Numbered from the stretch's first letter, positions 16,346-25,555 are shown. The stretch is DNA of 29,566 nucleotides from Deltaproteobacteria bacterium (GCA_030654645.1 JAURXC010000007.1:1-29566); one strand, 5' to 3'. The notes: generated by a model not told the origin, from the sequence alone. Numbers and translations: made by a program.

Positions 16346-17413
16346 ATGCTAAAAAGCAGGCGCTCAAGTCTGGATCCGTTCTTTGAAGAATATGCGCTTG
16401 ACGCGGTTCTTATCACGGATATCAGGAATATCCGTTATCTGTGCGGTTTCAGCGGTAGCGAAGGCGCATTGCTGGTATCCCGGAGCGCGGTCTGGTTTCT
16501 ATGCGATTCCCGTTATACCGCTCAGGCTCGGGCCGAGGTGCAGGGGGCTGATGTCAGGGAATGTACGCTCCGTCTTGAAACCCTCTATGCTCTGGCGGTC
16601 GAAAACGGATTCAAGCGGATCGGTTTCGAGGCGTCACACACTTCTGTCACGGCTTTTCGCAAGCTTGCGGGTGTATTTTCCGGTATTGAACTGGTAGAAC
16701 TCGGGTCGGTTCTTGACAATGTCCGGCTCTGCAAGGATGCTTCGGAGATCGAGCTGCTCTCTTCCGTTGCCTTTCTCGCTTCGAAGTCGCTGGAGGCGGT
16801 GCTGGGCCTGGTAAAGCCCGGTGTGCTGGAGTCCGAGATCGCGCTTGAGCTTGAATTCGAGATGAGGCGACGCGGAGCCGATGGACGAGCGTTTGATTTC
16901 ATCGTTGCTTCGGGAGTTCGGGGGGCGATGCCCCATGGCAGGGCCAGCGACAAGGCAATCCAGTCCGGCGAACTGGTGACGATTGATTTTGGCGCTCTCA
17001 AGGATGCCTATCATTCCGATGAGACCGTAACGATTGCCTGTGGCGAACCAGGTCCTCGAGAACGCGAGATACATGCAATAGTAAAGGCTGCCCATGACCT
17101 TGCGATAGAGCAGGTCAGACCCGGTCTTGGTTGCAGGGAACTGGACGCGGTTGCCCGTGACTATATTGGTGAACGCGGCTATGGTGAGTATTTCGGACAT
17201 GGCCTGGGACATGGCGTCGGGCTTGAAATCCACGAGATGCCGACATTGTCGCCACGCAGTGATGCCATACTGAAAGAGGGCATGGTGATCACGATAGAGC
17301 CGGGGATTTATATTCCGGGGTTCGGAGGGGTCAGGATTGAAGATACGCTGGTGGTAACCGCCGACGGCTATCGTGTTTTGACCTGTGCCGACAAACAATT
17401 GCTGATACTTTAG
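16346..17413 (+). CDS. Xaa-Pro peptidase, M24 family
   Basis: 355 residues from the ATG at 16346; an upstream frame extension exists but lacks family similarity. The N-terminal half resembles the creatinase-like domain of Xaa-Pro peptidases (DAVLITDIRNIRYLCGFSGSEG). The C-terminal half is the pita-bread M24 catalytic domain with the five metal ligands visible: DFGA, SDET, GHGLGHGVGLEIHE, EPGIY and VRIEDT. It should cleave Xaa-Pro dipeptides or N-terminal Xaa-Pro bonds using two divalent metals. It lies between aroQ and accB; this neighbourhood (aroQ-pepP/pepQ-accB-accC) recurs in many Gram-negatives. Aminopeptidase P versus prolidase cannot be settled by eye. Confidence 0.9.
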   Translation: MLKSRRSSLDPFFEEYALDAVLITDIRNIRYLCGFSGSEGALLVSRSAVWFLCDSRYTAQARAEVQGADVRECTLRLETLYALAVENGFKRIGFEASHTSVTAFRKLAGVFSGIELVELGSVLDNVRLCKDASEIELLSSVAFLASKSLEAVLGLVKPGVLESEIALELEFEMRRRGADGRAFDFIVASGVRGAMPHGRASDKAIQSGELVTIDFGALKDAYHSDETVTIACGEPGPREREIHAIVKAAHDLAIEQVRPGLGCRELDAVARDYIGERGYGEYFGHGLGHGVGLEIHEMPTLSPRSDAILKEGMVITIEPGIYIPGFGGVRIEDTLVVTADGYRVLTCADKQLLIL

Positions 17414-17469
17414 CATATCAACATCAAAAAGTACCATTACACCAGAGTTATTCAAAGGAGAGACAGAAG

Positions 17470-17946
17470 ATGGATATCAAGGATCTGAAGTTGTTGATAA
17501 AGACGGTGACCGAGTCTGACATCACCGAGTTTGAGATGGACAACTCCGACGAGAAGATAGTTATCAAGCGTGGGCATAAACCGGAATATATCCAGATGGG
17601 CGCACCGGTCATGCAGTCCTACGCAGCTCCCCAGTACGCAGCTGCTCCAGCCGCCGCGCCGGCAACCCCCGCTGCTTCGGCAGTTCCGGTTCCCGCAGCG
17701 GATACCGGTGATACCCTTAACTCCCCCATTGTCGGCACTTTCTACCGCGCGCCAGCTCCAGATGCCGCGCCTTATGTCGAGGTAGGACAGGTGGTCGAAA
17801 AGGGCCAGGTGCTCTGTATCGTAGAGGCGATGAAACTGATGAATGAAATCGAGGCCGAGTGCAAGTGCAAGATCTTAAAGATCTGCAAGGAAAACGCACA
17901 GGCGGTCGAATTCGGCGATCCGCTGTTCGTGATCCAGAAACTATAA
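17470..17946 (+). CDS. accB: Acetyl-CoA carboxylase biotin carboxyl carrier protein
   Basis: 158 residues. The N-terminal helix and strand (MDIKDLKLLIKTVTESDI) is followed by an Ala/Pro linker (about 50-80) and a C-terminal biotinyl domain. Biotin attaches at K122 in EAMKLMNE. The carrier presents carboxybiotin for malonyl-CoA synthesis. The ATG follows AAAGGAG at about 8 bases. accC lies 110 bases downstream with a hairpin in the gap. Confidence 0.97.
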   Translation: MDIKDLKLLIKTVTESDITEFEMDNSDEKIVIKRGHKPEYIQMGAPVMQSYAAPQYAAAPAAAPATPAASAVPVPAADTGDTLNSPIVGTFYRAPAPDAAPYVEVGQVVEKGQVLCIVEAMKLMNEIEAECKCKILKICKENAQAVEFGDPLFVIQKL

Positions 17947-17994
17947 TTAACTTCCACTTCTAGCCCTGATAAACAGGATAAGTGCGTTAACGAA

Positions 17995-18017
17995 GCTATT
18001 TTCCGCCTGAAAATAGC
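17995..18017 (+). other. Inverted repeat between accB and accC
   Basis: GCTATTTTC (17995-18003) pairs perfectly with GAAAATAGC (18009-18017) around a CGCCT loop. The stem is AT-rich and no T run follows, so it is not a classic terminator. It may be an RNA processing or stability element or an operator half-site pair. Confidence 0.45.
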
Positions 18018-18056
18018 AGAAAATATCTTCTAACTTACTAAGAGGGGTTTACCTTC

Positions 18057-19397
18057 ATGTTCCATAAAGTCCTTATTGCAAATCGCGGAGAAATTGCCGT
18101 CAGGGTCATTCGCGCCTGTAAAGAGCTGGGCATCAAGACCGTTGCCGTCTATTCGCAGCCGGACGTGAATTCGCTGCATGTCAAGCTGGCCGATGAAAGC
18201 GTCTGTATCGGACCTGCGCCTAGCGCCAAGAGTTATCTCAACATCAACGCCATCATCAGTGCGGCGGAGTTGACCGATGCCGAAGCGATTCATCCCGGAT
18301 ACGGATTTCTCTCCGAGAATGCCAATTTTGCCGAAGTGTGTGAAAAATGCGGCATCACCTTTATCGGGCCAACCGCCGAGAGCATGCGGATCATGGGTGA
18401 CAAGATCAGTGCCCGCCAGGCGGTTATCAAGCAGGGCGTCCCCATTCTGCCCGGCACCAAGGAAGGTGTACATTCGGTCGACGAGGCGGTCAAGATTGCC
18501 AAGGAGATCGGATTTCCGGTGATCATCAAGGCCACGGCGGGTGGCGGTGGTCGCGGCATGAAAATAGTCCATTCCCAGGCTACGTTGCCTAATGCCTTTG
18601 CAACCGCCCGGGCCGAGGCCCAGTCCGGTTTCGGCAATCCGGAAGTGTATATCGAGAAGTATTGCGAACAGCCTCGCCATGTTGAAATCCAGATTCTGGC
18701 TGACAAACATGGCAACGTGATCCACTTGGGTGAGCGTGACTGTTCCATTCAGCGTCGTCATCAGAAGCTGATCGAAGAAGCGCCTTCTACCGTTGTCACA
18801 CCCGAAATCCGCAAGGCAATGGGTGATGCGGCGGTCAAGGCCGCCGCTGCTGTCGGTTACAACAGTGTTGGCACCATTGAATTTCTTGTTGACAAAAATA
18901 ACAAGTTCTATTTCATGGAGATGAATACCCGTGTTCAGGTTGAACATCCGGTAACCGAGATGGTGACGGGTGTGGACATCGTTCGTGAACAGATTCGTTC
19001 GGCCGCTGGAATCCCCTTGCGTTACAAGCAGGAGGATATCCAGATTCGGGGGCATTCCATCGAATGTCGCATCAATGCCGAGGATCCCTTCAAGTTTACT
19101 CCATGCCCGGGCAAGATTACCGCTTATCACCCGCCGGGAGGACTTGGAGTCCGGGTTGATTCATTTGTTTACGACCAGTATTCGGTTGTGCCGCACTACG
19201 ATTCGTTGATCGGCAAGCTGATTGTACACGCCGATACACGCGATGAGGCCATCAAGCGCATGGCGCGAGCACTTGATGAATACTGGATCGAAGGTATCAA
19301 GACCACGATCTTCTTTCACAAACGGATTATGGCCAACAAAGATTTCATTGAAGGAAACATCGACACCTCTTTCCTTGAGCGCATCGTACTGGAGTAG
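18057..19397 (+). CDS. accC: Acetyl-CoA carboxylase, biotin carboxylase subunit
   Basis: 446 residues, the standard length. It carboxylates the biotin on AccB using ATP and bicarbonate. Visible: N-terminal KVLIANRGEIAVRVIRAC; the ATP-grasp glycine loop GGGGRGM at 162-168; the ERDCSIQRRHQKLIEEAP block; a metal-site EMNTRVQVEHPVTE; and RINAEDP in the C-terminal domain. It starts 110 bases after accB and ends 5 bases before gcvH. The transferase subunits accA and accD are not in the window. Confidence 0.98.
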   Translation: MFHKVLIANRGEIAVRVIRACKELGIKTVAVYSQPDVNSLHVKLADESVCIGPAPSAKSYLNINAIISAAELTDAEAIHPGYGFLSENANFAEVCEKCGITFIGPTAESMRIMGDKISARQAVIKQGVPILPGTKEGVHSVDEAVKIAKEIGFPVIIKATAGGGGRGMKIVHSQATLPNAFATARAEAQSGFGNPEVYIEKYCEQPRHVEIQILADKHGNVIHLGERDCSIQRRHQKLIEEAPSTVVTPEIRKAMGDAAVKAAAAVGYNSVGTIEFLVDKNNKFYFMEMNTRVQVEHPVTEMVTGVDIVREQIRSAAGIPLRYKQEDIQIRGHSIECRINAEDPFKFTPCPGKITAYHPPGGLGVRVDSFVYDQYSVVPHYDSLIGKLIVHADTRDEAIKRMARALDEYWIEGIKTTIFFHKRIMANKDFIEGNIDTSFLERIVLE

Positions 19398-19402
19398 CTA
19401 TC

Positions 19403-19789
19403 ATGGACTTTCCAGAAGAACTGAAATACTCTAAGGAACATGTCTGGGTCAGAATTGAACGAGGCAGCGCGGTTATAGGCATCACCGACTTTGCCCAGGA
19501 AGAACTTGGCCTGGTCAATGGTGTGGAACTTCCCGATGAAGGGGACGAGGTAGAACAGGACGACTCGGTCGGCTCAATTGAAGCACGTAAGACCGTTGCT
19601 GAAATTTATGCCCCTTTCAGTGGTACCGTCCAGAGTGTAAACCATGAAGTGCTCGATAATCCCGACCTGGTCAATGATGATCCCTATGACGGTGGTTGGC
19701 TGGTAGAAATCACTCTTGACGACCCGGATGAGCTTAAGAGTCTGATGTCGGCCGACGATTATGCCGACTATATTGAAAACAGGGATTAA
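19403..19789 (+). CDS. gcvH: GcvH-like lipoyl carrier protein
   Basis: 128 residues, the normal size of glycine cleavage H protein. The lipoyl lysine is in EARKTVAEIYAP, aligned with the usual ESVKAASDIYAP. It starts 5 bases after accC, and a terminator follows it. No other glycine cleavage gene (gcvT, gcvP, lpd) is in the window, so it could serve the glycine system elsewhere, lipoate relay, or another carrier role. Confidence 0.88.
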   Translation: MDFPEELKYSKEHVWVRIERGSAVIGITDFAQEELGLVNGVELPDEGDEVEQDDSVGSIEARKTVAEIYAPFSGTVQSVNHEVLDNPDLVNDDPYDGGWLVEITLDDPDELKSLMSADDYADYIENRD

Positions 19790-19812
19790 GTTATTACATA
19801 AACTGTGCTATA

Positions 19813-19845
19813 AGGGCGAGATGAGGTCATATCTCGCCCTGTTTT
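19813..19845 (+). terminator. Rho-independent terminator after gcvH
   Basis: AGGGCGAGAT (19813-19822) and ATCTCGCCCT (19831-19840) form a perfect 10-bp stem with an 8-base loop, followed by GTTTTA. This closes the aro-acc-gcvH run. Confidence 0.85.
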
Positions 19846-19862
19846 ATTGAAAGGACTCCAAC

Positions 19863-21356
19863 GTGCGCCCGTCGCTCCTGTTGTTTGCATTGATACTGAT
19901 TTCTCCCGTTGCGAAATATGTCTCAGCTGAACAACTTCCGCTGACCCTGAAAGAATCAATTCGCATGGCGGTTGAAAAAAACCTCGATGTCCGGGCTGAA
20001 CTCTATAACCCTGCCCAGTTCGAGGCGGAAATTAACCGTAATCGTTCGATCTATGACCCGCAGTTGTCATTATTGACCGAATACACCGACTCGACCATCT
20101 CTCCAGTAGGATCGGTCACCTCCGGCAAAACCACAGAATCCCAGTCTTTTCTGGTTAATTCTTCGCTCAGTCGTCTGTTGTGGACCGGCGCCAGCGCATC
20201 GATCAATTTCAATAACAGCTATACCGGCAGCAATTCATCCCAGTCCATGCCCAACTATTGGCAAACCGGACTGGGAGCCAGCATCAGTCAGCCGCTTCTG
20301 AAAAACGCCGGTCGCGATGCCACCGAAATTGCCATCAACGTGTCCAGGCTATCCAAGTTCGCATCCCTGGAACGCTTCAACTCCAAGCTGCTGTCAACAG
20401 TTGTGCAGGTTCGAACGGAATATTTTAAACTGCACAGTTTGCTGGAGGAACGTGATGTAAAGAAGGTTTCCCTGGAGTTGGCTCTCAAGATTCTTTCGGA
20501 TACCAAGGCCAGGGTCAAGGCTGGTATTTTGCCTGCGATGGAAATTCTTAATGCGGAATTCGGCAGCGTTTCCAGGGAAAAGGAGCTGATCGATGCGGAA
20601 CTGGCCGTCAAAAACCAAATCGATGTTTTAAGATTGCTGCTGCAGGTCGAGGATAAAAATGCGGAGCTGCATATTTTGGATCTTCCTCCGCGAGATCTTC
20701 TGGATACTGTCGAGAGTGACGCCATTCGCATGGCTCTGGAGCGGCCGGATATTCGCGAACAGAAACGCAATCTGGAAATTGCCGAGCTGCAGACCCGTGT
20801 TTTCAGCGCAAAGACCCGTCCTGATCTGGCCTTGACCGCATCCGCATCCTTGACCGGCAATGACAGCACTTATCATGGCAATATGGACAAGGTTGTCACT
20901 TTTGATTATCCGGTATGGAGTATCGGACTGAACTTTGTCTATCCCCTGGGTAACAGGGCCGCCGAAAACGACTATCGCAAGAGCAGGCTTAAAACCGAAC
21001 AGACCGCACTGCAGATACGCAGTCTTGAAGAGAACGCCGCCAATGAAGTAAGAGCGGCGATTCGCGGGATCGCAACCGGATTCAAGCAGATTGAAGTGAC
21101 GGACCGCGGACGGGCCTTTGCCGAGGAGCGGTTGCGCGCTTTCATACGAAAAAACGAGGTCGGACTCGCAACCACCAAGGAAGTGCTGGACGTGGAGAAT
21201 GACCTGGCGGTTTCAAAAAGCAACCAGATCAAGGCGGTGGTGGGGTACGCCAATGCGCTGACCCGTTATTGGCAGGTTACGGGCGAACTTCTTGAACGCG
21301 AGGGTATTCGTGTTGTCGAGGGTGACGCCGACAAACTTTATTCCGCGACCCGTTGA
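19863..21356 (+). CDS. TolC-family outer membrane efflux protein
   Basis: 497 residues starting at GTG 19863, with AAAGGA upstream. The first 22 residues (MRPSLLLFALILISPVAKYV then SA) form a signal peptide with a likely cut after A22. The rest is the repeated helix and strand pattern of TolC-like proteins: LKESIRMAVEKNLDVRAE at the start; coiled coil-rich LFALKT-like helices in both halves; a second-half DLALTASASLTG; and VVGYANALTRYWQVTGELL at the end. It forms a trimeric outer membrane channel. No inner membrane pump or fusion protein is next to it. Its stop overlaps the mqnA start by one base. Confidence 0.88.
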   Translation: MRPSLLLFALILISPVAKYVSAEQLPLTLKESIRMAVEKNLDVRAELYNPAQFEAEINRNRSIYDPQLSLLTEYTDSTISPVGSVTSGKTTESQSFLVNSSLSRLLWTGASASINFNNSYTGSNSSQSMPNYWQTGLGASISQPLLKNAGRDATEIAINVSRLSKFASLERFNSKLLSTVVQVRTEYFKLHSLLEERDVKKVSLELALKILSDTKARVKAGILPAMEILNAEFGSVSREKELIDAELAVKNQIDVLRLLLQVEDKNAELHILDLPPRDLLDTVESDAIRMALERPDIREQKRNLEIAELQTRVFSAKTRPDLALTASASLTGNDSTYHGNMDKVVTFDYPVWSIGLNFVYPLGNRAAENDYRKSRLKTEQTALQIRSLEENAANEVRAAIRGIATGFKQIEVTDRGRAFAEERLRAFIRKNEVGLATTKEVLDVENDLAVSKSNQIKAVVGYANALTRYWQVTGELLEREGIRVVEGDADKLYSATR

Positions 21357-22174
21357 TGCTGCGAATCGGCCAGATAGAATACGCAAACTGCACCCCACTG
21401 TTCCATCTGCTCAGGGAACAGTTTCCCTGTGATGATTACGAGTTCATTTCAGGAGTGCCCGCCGCGCTTAACGCCCTACTGGCAAACGGCAGAATTGATG
21501 TCTGTCCTTCCTCTTCGATAGAGTATGCCGTCCACTCCGAACGTTATCGTATCCTGCCGGACCTTTCAATCTCCAGCGATGGAGCTGTTGCCAGCGTTCT
21601 GCTGTTTTCCCGTGTTCCGGTTGAAGACCTCAATGGCCGGAAGATCTTGCTCAGCTCTGAATCCGCAACATCTGTCAATCTTCTGAAGGTACTTATGAAA
21701 CAGCATTATTGCTGTGATTGTGAGTATGAGGTAAGTACCCGGAAAATATCCGATGCGTTATCGACCGCCCCTGCGCTGCTTCTCATCGGTGATGCCGCAC
21801 TGCGGGCATCAATTCACGAGCCGGATGTGAAGGTTTATGATCTCGGTGAAGTATGGCGTAACTGGACCGGCCTGCCATTTGTTTTCGCTCTCTGGTTGTG
21901 CCGGATCGAAGTATCCGAAAACGAGAGTTTGCTTGAATTGTCCCGCCAGTTGACTCAGGCGAAGCAGCTTGCCGCGCTTCACTATGAACGGATCGTTGCG
22001 CTGACGGAGGAGTTGAGTTGGATGGAACCTGAACATCTGCTTTCATATTGGCAAAACAATATATCCTACCATCTGGATCAACGTAACATATCTGGCTTGA
22101 AACTCTTCTATGAGAAGTGCTTTGAGATGGGACTGGTAGATTCAGTACCGACATTAAATTTTATATCACCATGA
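21356..22174 (+). CDS. mqnA: Chorismate dehydratase, futalosine menaquinone pathway
   Basis: 272 residues. It should dehydrate chorismate to 3-enolpyruvylbenzoate, the first step of the futalosine route to menaquinone. Seen: IGQIEYANCTPLFHLL at the N terminus (the usual 'YLNT.PL' block), GRIDVCPSSSIEYA, ILLSSESATSVNLLKVL, LLIGDAAL, and WRNWTGLPFVFALW. The fold is a periplasmic-binding-protein-like cleft, but there is no signal peptide. ATG 21356 uses the A of the tolC TGA (TGATG), so coupling is expected. MqnD, mqnC and mqnE are not in the window. Confidence 0.93.
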   Translation: MLRIGQIEYANCTPLFHLLREQFPCDDYEFISGVPAALNALLANGRIDVCPSSSIEYAVHSERYRILPDLSISSDGAVASVLLFSRVPVEDLNGRKILLSSESATSVNLLKVLMKQHYCCDCEYEVSTRKISDALSTAPALLLIGDAALRASIHEPDVKVYDLGEVWRNWTGLPFVFALWLCRIEVSENESLLELSRQLTQAKQLAALHYERIVALTEELSWMEPEHLLSYWQNNISYHLDQRNISGLKLFYEKCFEMGLVDSVPTLNFISP

Positions 22175-22196
22175 ATTCGGGTGAATTGGCTGGCCA

Positions 22197-24572
22197 ATGA
22201 ATCATAAGCATATTGACAGCGGCAGATGGGTTCATACATTGTCGGGGATTATCCGTTCGGCCGGTGATCCATTGCATGATTACGGAACTCAACGACTTGA
22301 AGATACCTGCGTAAGAGTAACAATTGTGGCGCGCACCCGCTGGATCATGCTGCTGTTGATTCTGCTATACGCGCTTTTTGCGGCACTTAGTTACAAGTTG
22401 AGCACGGTCGGATTCTGTTTTAGTATTCAACAGACGAGCTTTCTCGCACTCACCGTGGTTTTCGTTGTAATTTACAATGCCGTTCTCTGCTCTAGATGTC
22501 CCCATCTCCAGCGTGTTCCATATCTGATTCATATTCAGATCGCTCTTGATTTGATATTTGTAACCACGCTGATTCATTTTACCGGCGGTGTCGTCAGCTG
22601 GTTCTGGCCGGTATATCTTCTGGTTACCATTGAATCGGCCTTCCTCTTTGATGACAAGCGTGATGTTTGGTTGATCGGCACGCTGGGCGCAACATTCTAT
22701 GGCGCACTTCTTGCGGTTGAAAGTTTCCATATTTTGCCCCATGTGGAGATGCCGTTCATTAACACATCCCTGCACAAGGAATTTTTGTTTCAGCTGCTGA
22801 TGTGGTGTTGGGTTGCCGGCATGAATGCAACTGTCGCTTTTGTCGCCGCATTCATGATGGATACAATCCGCCGGGATAACCGCCGGGTAAAAGAGGGCGA
22901 GGAGGCTCTTCTCAGCTTTATCTCTTCGGCAAACGACCTGATCTTCAGTTGCAATCCGAACGGGCGCATATTGTACGCTAACCGGATGTTTCAGGATCTG
23001 CTTCACATCGAGATCGACAATCCGCGAGCACAGTCCCTGTTCGACCTTGTGGATGGAGATCCCAGGGAGTTGCTTGCCAGTTTGATTGAGAGCATTGCCA
23101 TGGGCGGGCAACCGGAGCACCTGGATGTTACATTTAAACCAGCGGGAGAATTGCCGGTTGAAGTTGAGATGAGTCTTTCCACCAGCCATCGTGACGGAGA
23201 TTCTGTCGTGGTCTGGGGAGTCTGCCGTGACATAACAGAACGAAAGAAGGCCCAGAACGAATTATATGTGATGGCGCATCATGACATACTTACCGGACTA
23301 CCCAACAGAATCCTTCTGTTGGACCGCTTGCATCAGGCGAAGTCTCTTGCCAACCGTATGCATGAAAATTTTGCACTGCTTTTCCTGGATCTGGATCGTT
23401 TCAAGATCATCAACGATACATTGGGGCATTCCGTGGGCGACGAACTGTTGCGGCTTGTAGCCGCGCGTCTGAAGCGTATTTTGCGCGAATCGGATACCGT
23501 GGCCAGGATAGGTGGCGATGAGTTCATCATTCTCCTGTTAAACGTGGATAAGCACGCTGTCGGCCTGCTGGCGGACAAAATTCTTAAATCGCTGGTGCTG
23601 CCGTTCAATCTTCGGGATCACGAACTGTTTGTCACCACCAGCATCGGCATCTGTATGTATCCCGACAATGATCAGGATGCGGAGTCGATGATGAAAAAAG
23701 CGGATGTTGCCATGTACCATGCAAAAGCGCTGGGGCGGAACAACTTCCAGTTTTATGACGAACAGATGGACCTGAATGCGTCCCGGCGTTTTGTCATTTC
23801 AAACAGTCTGAGGCGGGGACTGGAACACGATGAGTTCAGGTTGTACTACCAACCAAAAATCGATGTATTGACAGGACAGATAGTTGCGGTCGAGGCGTTG
23901 GTGCGCTGGGAACATCCCGAACTGGGACTGCTTTCTCCACTTGAGTTCATACAATTGGCGGAAGAAAACGGTTTGATCATGCAGCTGGGGGAATGGGTGC
24001 TGCGTGAAGCCTGTTTGCAGAATATGCGATGGCAGCGTGAAGGAGTTGCCAGTATACGCGTTGCAGTGAATCTTTCCGGTTATCAGCTGCAGCACCAGAG
24101 CCTTATGACGGTGGTGGGGCTAGTGCTCAAGGAAACCGGAATGTCACCGGATCACCTTGAGTTTGAAATAACCGAAAGTGTAGTCATGCAGAATCCTGAT
24201 TTTGCGGTTTCCATTCTGACGCAGATATCCGCGCTTGGAATCCACATCTCGATCGACGACTTCGGCACAGGTTACTCCTCCCTGGCCCACTTGAAACGTT
24301 TCTCCGTAAATACGCTCAAAATTGATAAATCGTTTGTGAATGAAGTCAGCATCAATGGCACCGATGCAGCCATTGCCACCGCGATTATAGCCATGGGCAA
24401 CAGTCTCAACCTGAACGTAATCGCGGAAGGCGTTGAAACCCAGGCCCAGTTTGATTTCCTGAAGAAGAATAATTGCGGTCAGGTGCAAGGTTTTTTCTTC
24501 AGTCGCCCGTTACCATCCGATGATATTGTCAAAGTCTTGAAGAAGAATATGTTAGATGTTAAAAATCACTGA
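22197..24572 (+). CDS. Membrane-bound PAS-GGDEF-EAL cyclic di-GMP protein
   Basis: 791 residues. About six hydrophobic segments occupy residues 40-220 (WIMLLLILLYALFAALSY, FLALTVVFVVIYNAVLC, and others, ending VAFVAAFMMDTIRR). A PAS domain follows (about 235-350) closing with VCRDITERKKAQNEL. The GGDEF domain has an intact GGDEF at 439-443 and an I-site RESD at 430-433. The EAL domain has EAL at 566-568 plus DDFGTGYSSLAHLK and VIAEGVETQAQ. All catalytic signatures of both domains are present, so it may both make and degrade cyclic di-GMP. The sensed signal is unknown. No strong ribosome binding site precedes ATG 22197. It overlaps the convergent Nudix gene by 7 bases. Confidence 0.93.
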   Translation: MNHKHIDSGRWVHTLSGIIRSAGDPLHDYGTQRLEDTCVRVTIVARTRWIMLLLILLYALFAALSYKLSTVGFCFSIQQTSFLALTVVFVVIYNAVLCSRCPHLQRVPYLIHIQIALDLIFVTTLIHFTGGVVSWFWPVYLLVTIESAFLFDDKRDVWLIGTLGATFYGALLAVESFHILPHVEMPFINTSLHKEFLFQLLMWCWVAGMNATVAFVAAFMMDTIRRDNRRVKEGEEALLSFISSANDLIFSCNPNGRILYANRMFQDLLHIEIDNPRAQSLFDLVDGDPRELLASLIESIAMGGQPEHLDVTFKPAGELPVEVEMSLSTSHRDGDSVVVWGVCRDITERKKAQNELYVMAHHDILTGLPNRILLLDRLHQAKSLANRMHENFALLFLDLDRFKIINDTLGHSVGDELLRLVAARLKRILRESDTVARIGGDEFIILLLNVDKHAVGLLADKILKSLVLPFNLRDHELFVTTSIGICMYPDNDQDAESMMKKADVAMYHAKALGRNNFQFYDEQMDLNASRRFVISNSLRRGLEHDEFRLYYQPKIDVLTGQIVAVEALVRWEHPELGLLSPLEFIQLAEENGLIMQLGEWVLREACLQNMRWQREGVASIRVAVNLSGYQLQHQSLMTVVGLVLKETGMSPDHLEFEITESVVMQNPDFAVSILTQISALGIHISIDDFGTGYSSLAHLKRFSVNTLKIDKSFVNEVSINGTDAAIATAIIAMGNSLNLNVIAEGVETQAQFDFLKKNNCGQVQGFFFSRPLPSDDIVKVLKKNMLDVKNH

Positions 24573-25018
24573 TGCCGGAGTGACTTCCACGCAGCATAAT
24601 CTGCAAGTATTTTCCCATGATCGAAACAAAGTCGCTCCGGCAGCTCGTTCAGCCTGAAACAGGCAAGGTTGGCCGCATCATCGGCAGCCTGTGGCGTGCC
24701 GTGGCCGGTTCCGACAAATACCGTGGAGATTGTGTGCATCCGGCTGTCACGGGACGGGTCGGAATAGCAACCCAATAAACGTAGTTCCGACACGGTGAGT
24801 GATGTTTCCTCAAGAGCCTCACGAATAGCCGCGCTCTCCAGGCTCTCTCCGTAATCGACAAATCCACCGGGAAGCGCCCAGCCATAGGGCGGATTTTTGC
24901 GCTCTATCAGAATTATACCGTTGTCCATTTCTATGATTACATCAACCGTTGGGAACGGATTACGGTACTGTTTTACTTCTGAACCACAGGTTTGGCAGGT
25001 GAGGGCATTATAAGACAT
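24566..25018 (-). CDS. Nudix hydrolase with N-terminal zinc-ribbon-like CxxC
   Basis: 150 residues from the ATG at 25018, chosen because AGGAGG stands just before it and the product then begins MSYNALTCQTCGSEVKQY. The longer frame starts inside a terminator. The Nudix box GFVDYGESLESAAI then REALEETSL has the catalytic glutamates, with Ser replacing the last Gly. The early CxxC may bind zinc. The family hydrolyses nucleoside diphosphate-linked substrates; the specific substrate cannot be read from the sequence. The gene stands alone, behind a terminator, convergent with the GGDEF-EAL gene. Confidence 0.9.
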   Translation of the reverse strand: MSYNALTCQTCGSEVKQYRNPFPTVDVIIEMDNGIILIERKNPPYGWALPGGFVDYGESLESAAIREALEETSLTVSELRLLGCYSDPSRDSRMHTISTVFVGTGHGTPQAADDAANLACFRLNELPERLCFDHGKILADYAAWKSLRHQ

Positions 25019-25033
25019 GGGGCCTCCTGGAAT

Positions 25034-25061
25034 AAAAAAGGGGAGAATGTTAATTCTCCCC
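25034..25061 (-). terminator. Rho-independent terminator of the PxxKW gene
   Basis: On the minus strand, a perfect 9-bp stem (25040-25048 with 25053-25061, GGGGAGAAT/ATTCTCCCC) and a 4-base loop are followed by six T residues (plus-strand A run 25034-25039). It stops transcription from the PxxKW gene just before the Nudix ribosome site. Confidence 0.85.
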
Positions 25062-25087
25062 TTTGAAAGCAGCAATATGCGTAAGGA

Positions 25088-25387
25088 TTACTTTTTCTTT
25101 TTGGCCGAACCACCGGAAGCTTTTTTGGATGCTTTGAGCGGGTTGACCTTGGTGTCGTCCACCTTGATCTCTACTTTCACGTGCGAAGCAAAATTACAGA
25201 TGCCGCCGACCCATTTCTTGGCTGGCGCCGGGTATGCGCTGCAAACCTGGCCGATGGTGCCGGTTACGATCCGGTCGCATCCTTCACAGTTTTCTTCAAT
25301 AACCTGACAAGAACCGCCTGTAAAAATACAACCCTGTTTTCCCCAAAAGGTACACTCGATACCTGGAAGTACGGTCTGACACTGCAT
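25088..25387 (-). CDS. PxxKW family cysteine-rich protein
   Basis: 99 residues with eight cysteines (3, 12, 20, 27, 34, 37, 49, 64) and the family hallmark PAKKW at 55-59 followed by VGGIC. The last 20 residues are Lys/Ser-rich and end in four lysines. There is no signal peptide. The Cys spacing suggests one or two metal or Fe-S sites, which is inference. The family is recalled as a short Cys-rich group found mainly in Geobacter-like bacteria, function unknown. AGGAGG lies about 8 bases before ATG 25387. It is transcribed away from the selenopeptide gene and is closed by a strong terminator, so it forms its own transcript. Confidence 0.75.
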   Translation of the reverse strand: MQCQTVLPGIECTFWGKQGCIFTGGSCQVIEENCEGCDRIVTGTIGQVCSAYPAPAKKWVGGICNFASHVKVEIKVDDTKVNPLKASKKASGGSAKKKK

Positions 25388-25424
25388 GCTTCTTCCTCCT
25401 GAATTTGTTCTTGAATGAAGAATA

Positions 25425-25454
25425 ACCTTATCAATTCTAGCCGAGAAATGTCAA
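25425..25454 (-). promoter_or_regulatory. Candidate promoter of the PxxKW gene
   Basis: A perfect -35 TTGACA (minus strand, 25449-25454) is followed after 18 bases by TAAGGT (25425-25430), a weak -10. The RNA would start about 30 bases before the ATG. Confidence 0.4.
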
Positions 25455-25555
25455 CGGAAAAATTGTCGGGAAACCGTACTGTTTGAATGACTTGATAATT
25501 GTATTCAATTGGCAATTTCGGATAAGAATAAACTGAATATTATTTGTTAATAAGA

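Noticed and set aside
18030..19130. 366-residue minus-strand open frame opposite accC
   Set aside because: It is a shadow of accC, whose motifs are complete. It has no start context or similarity.
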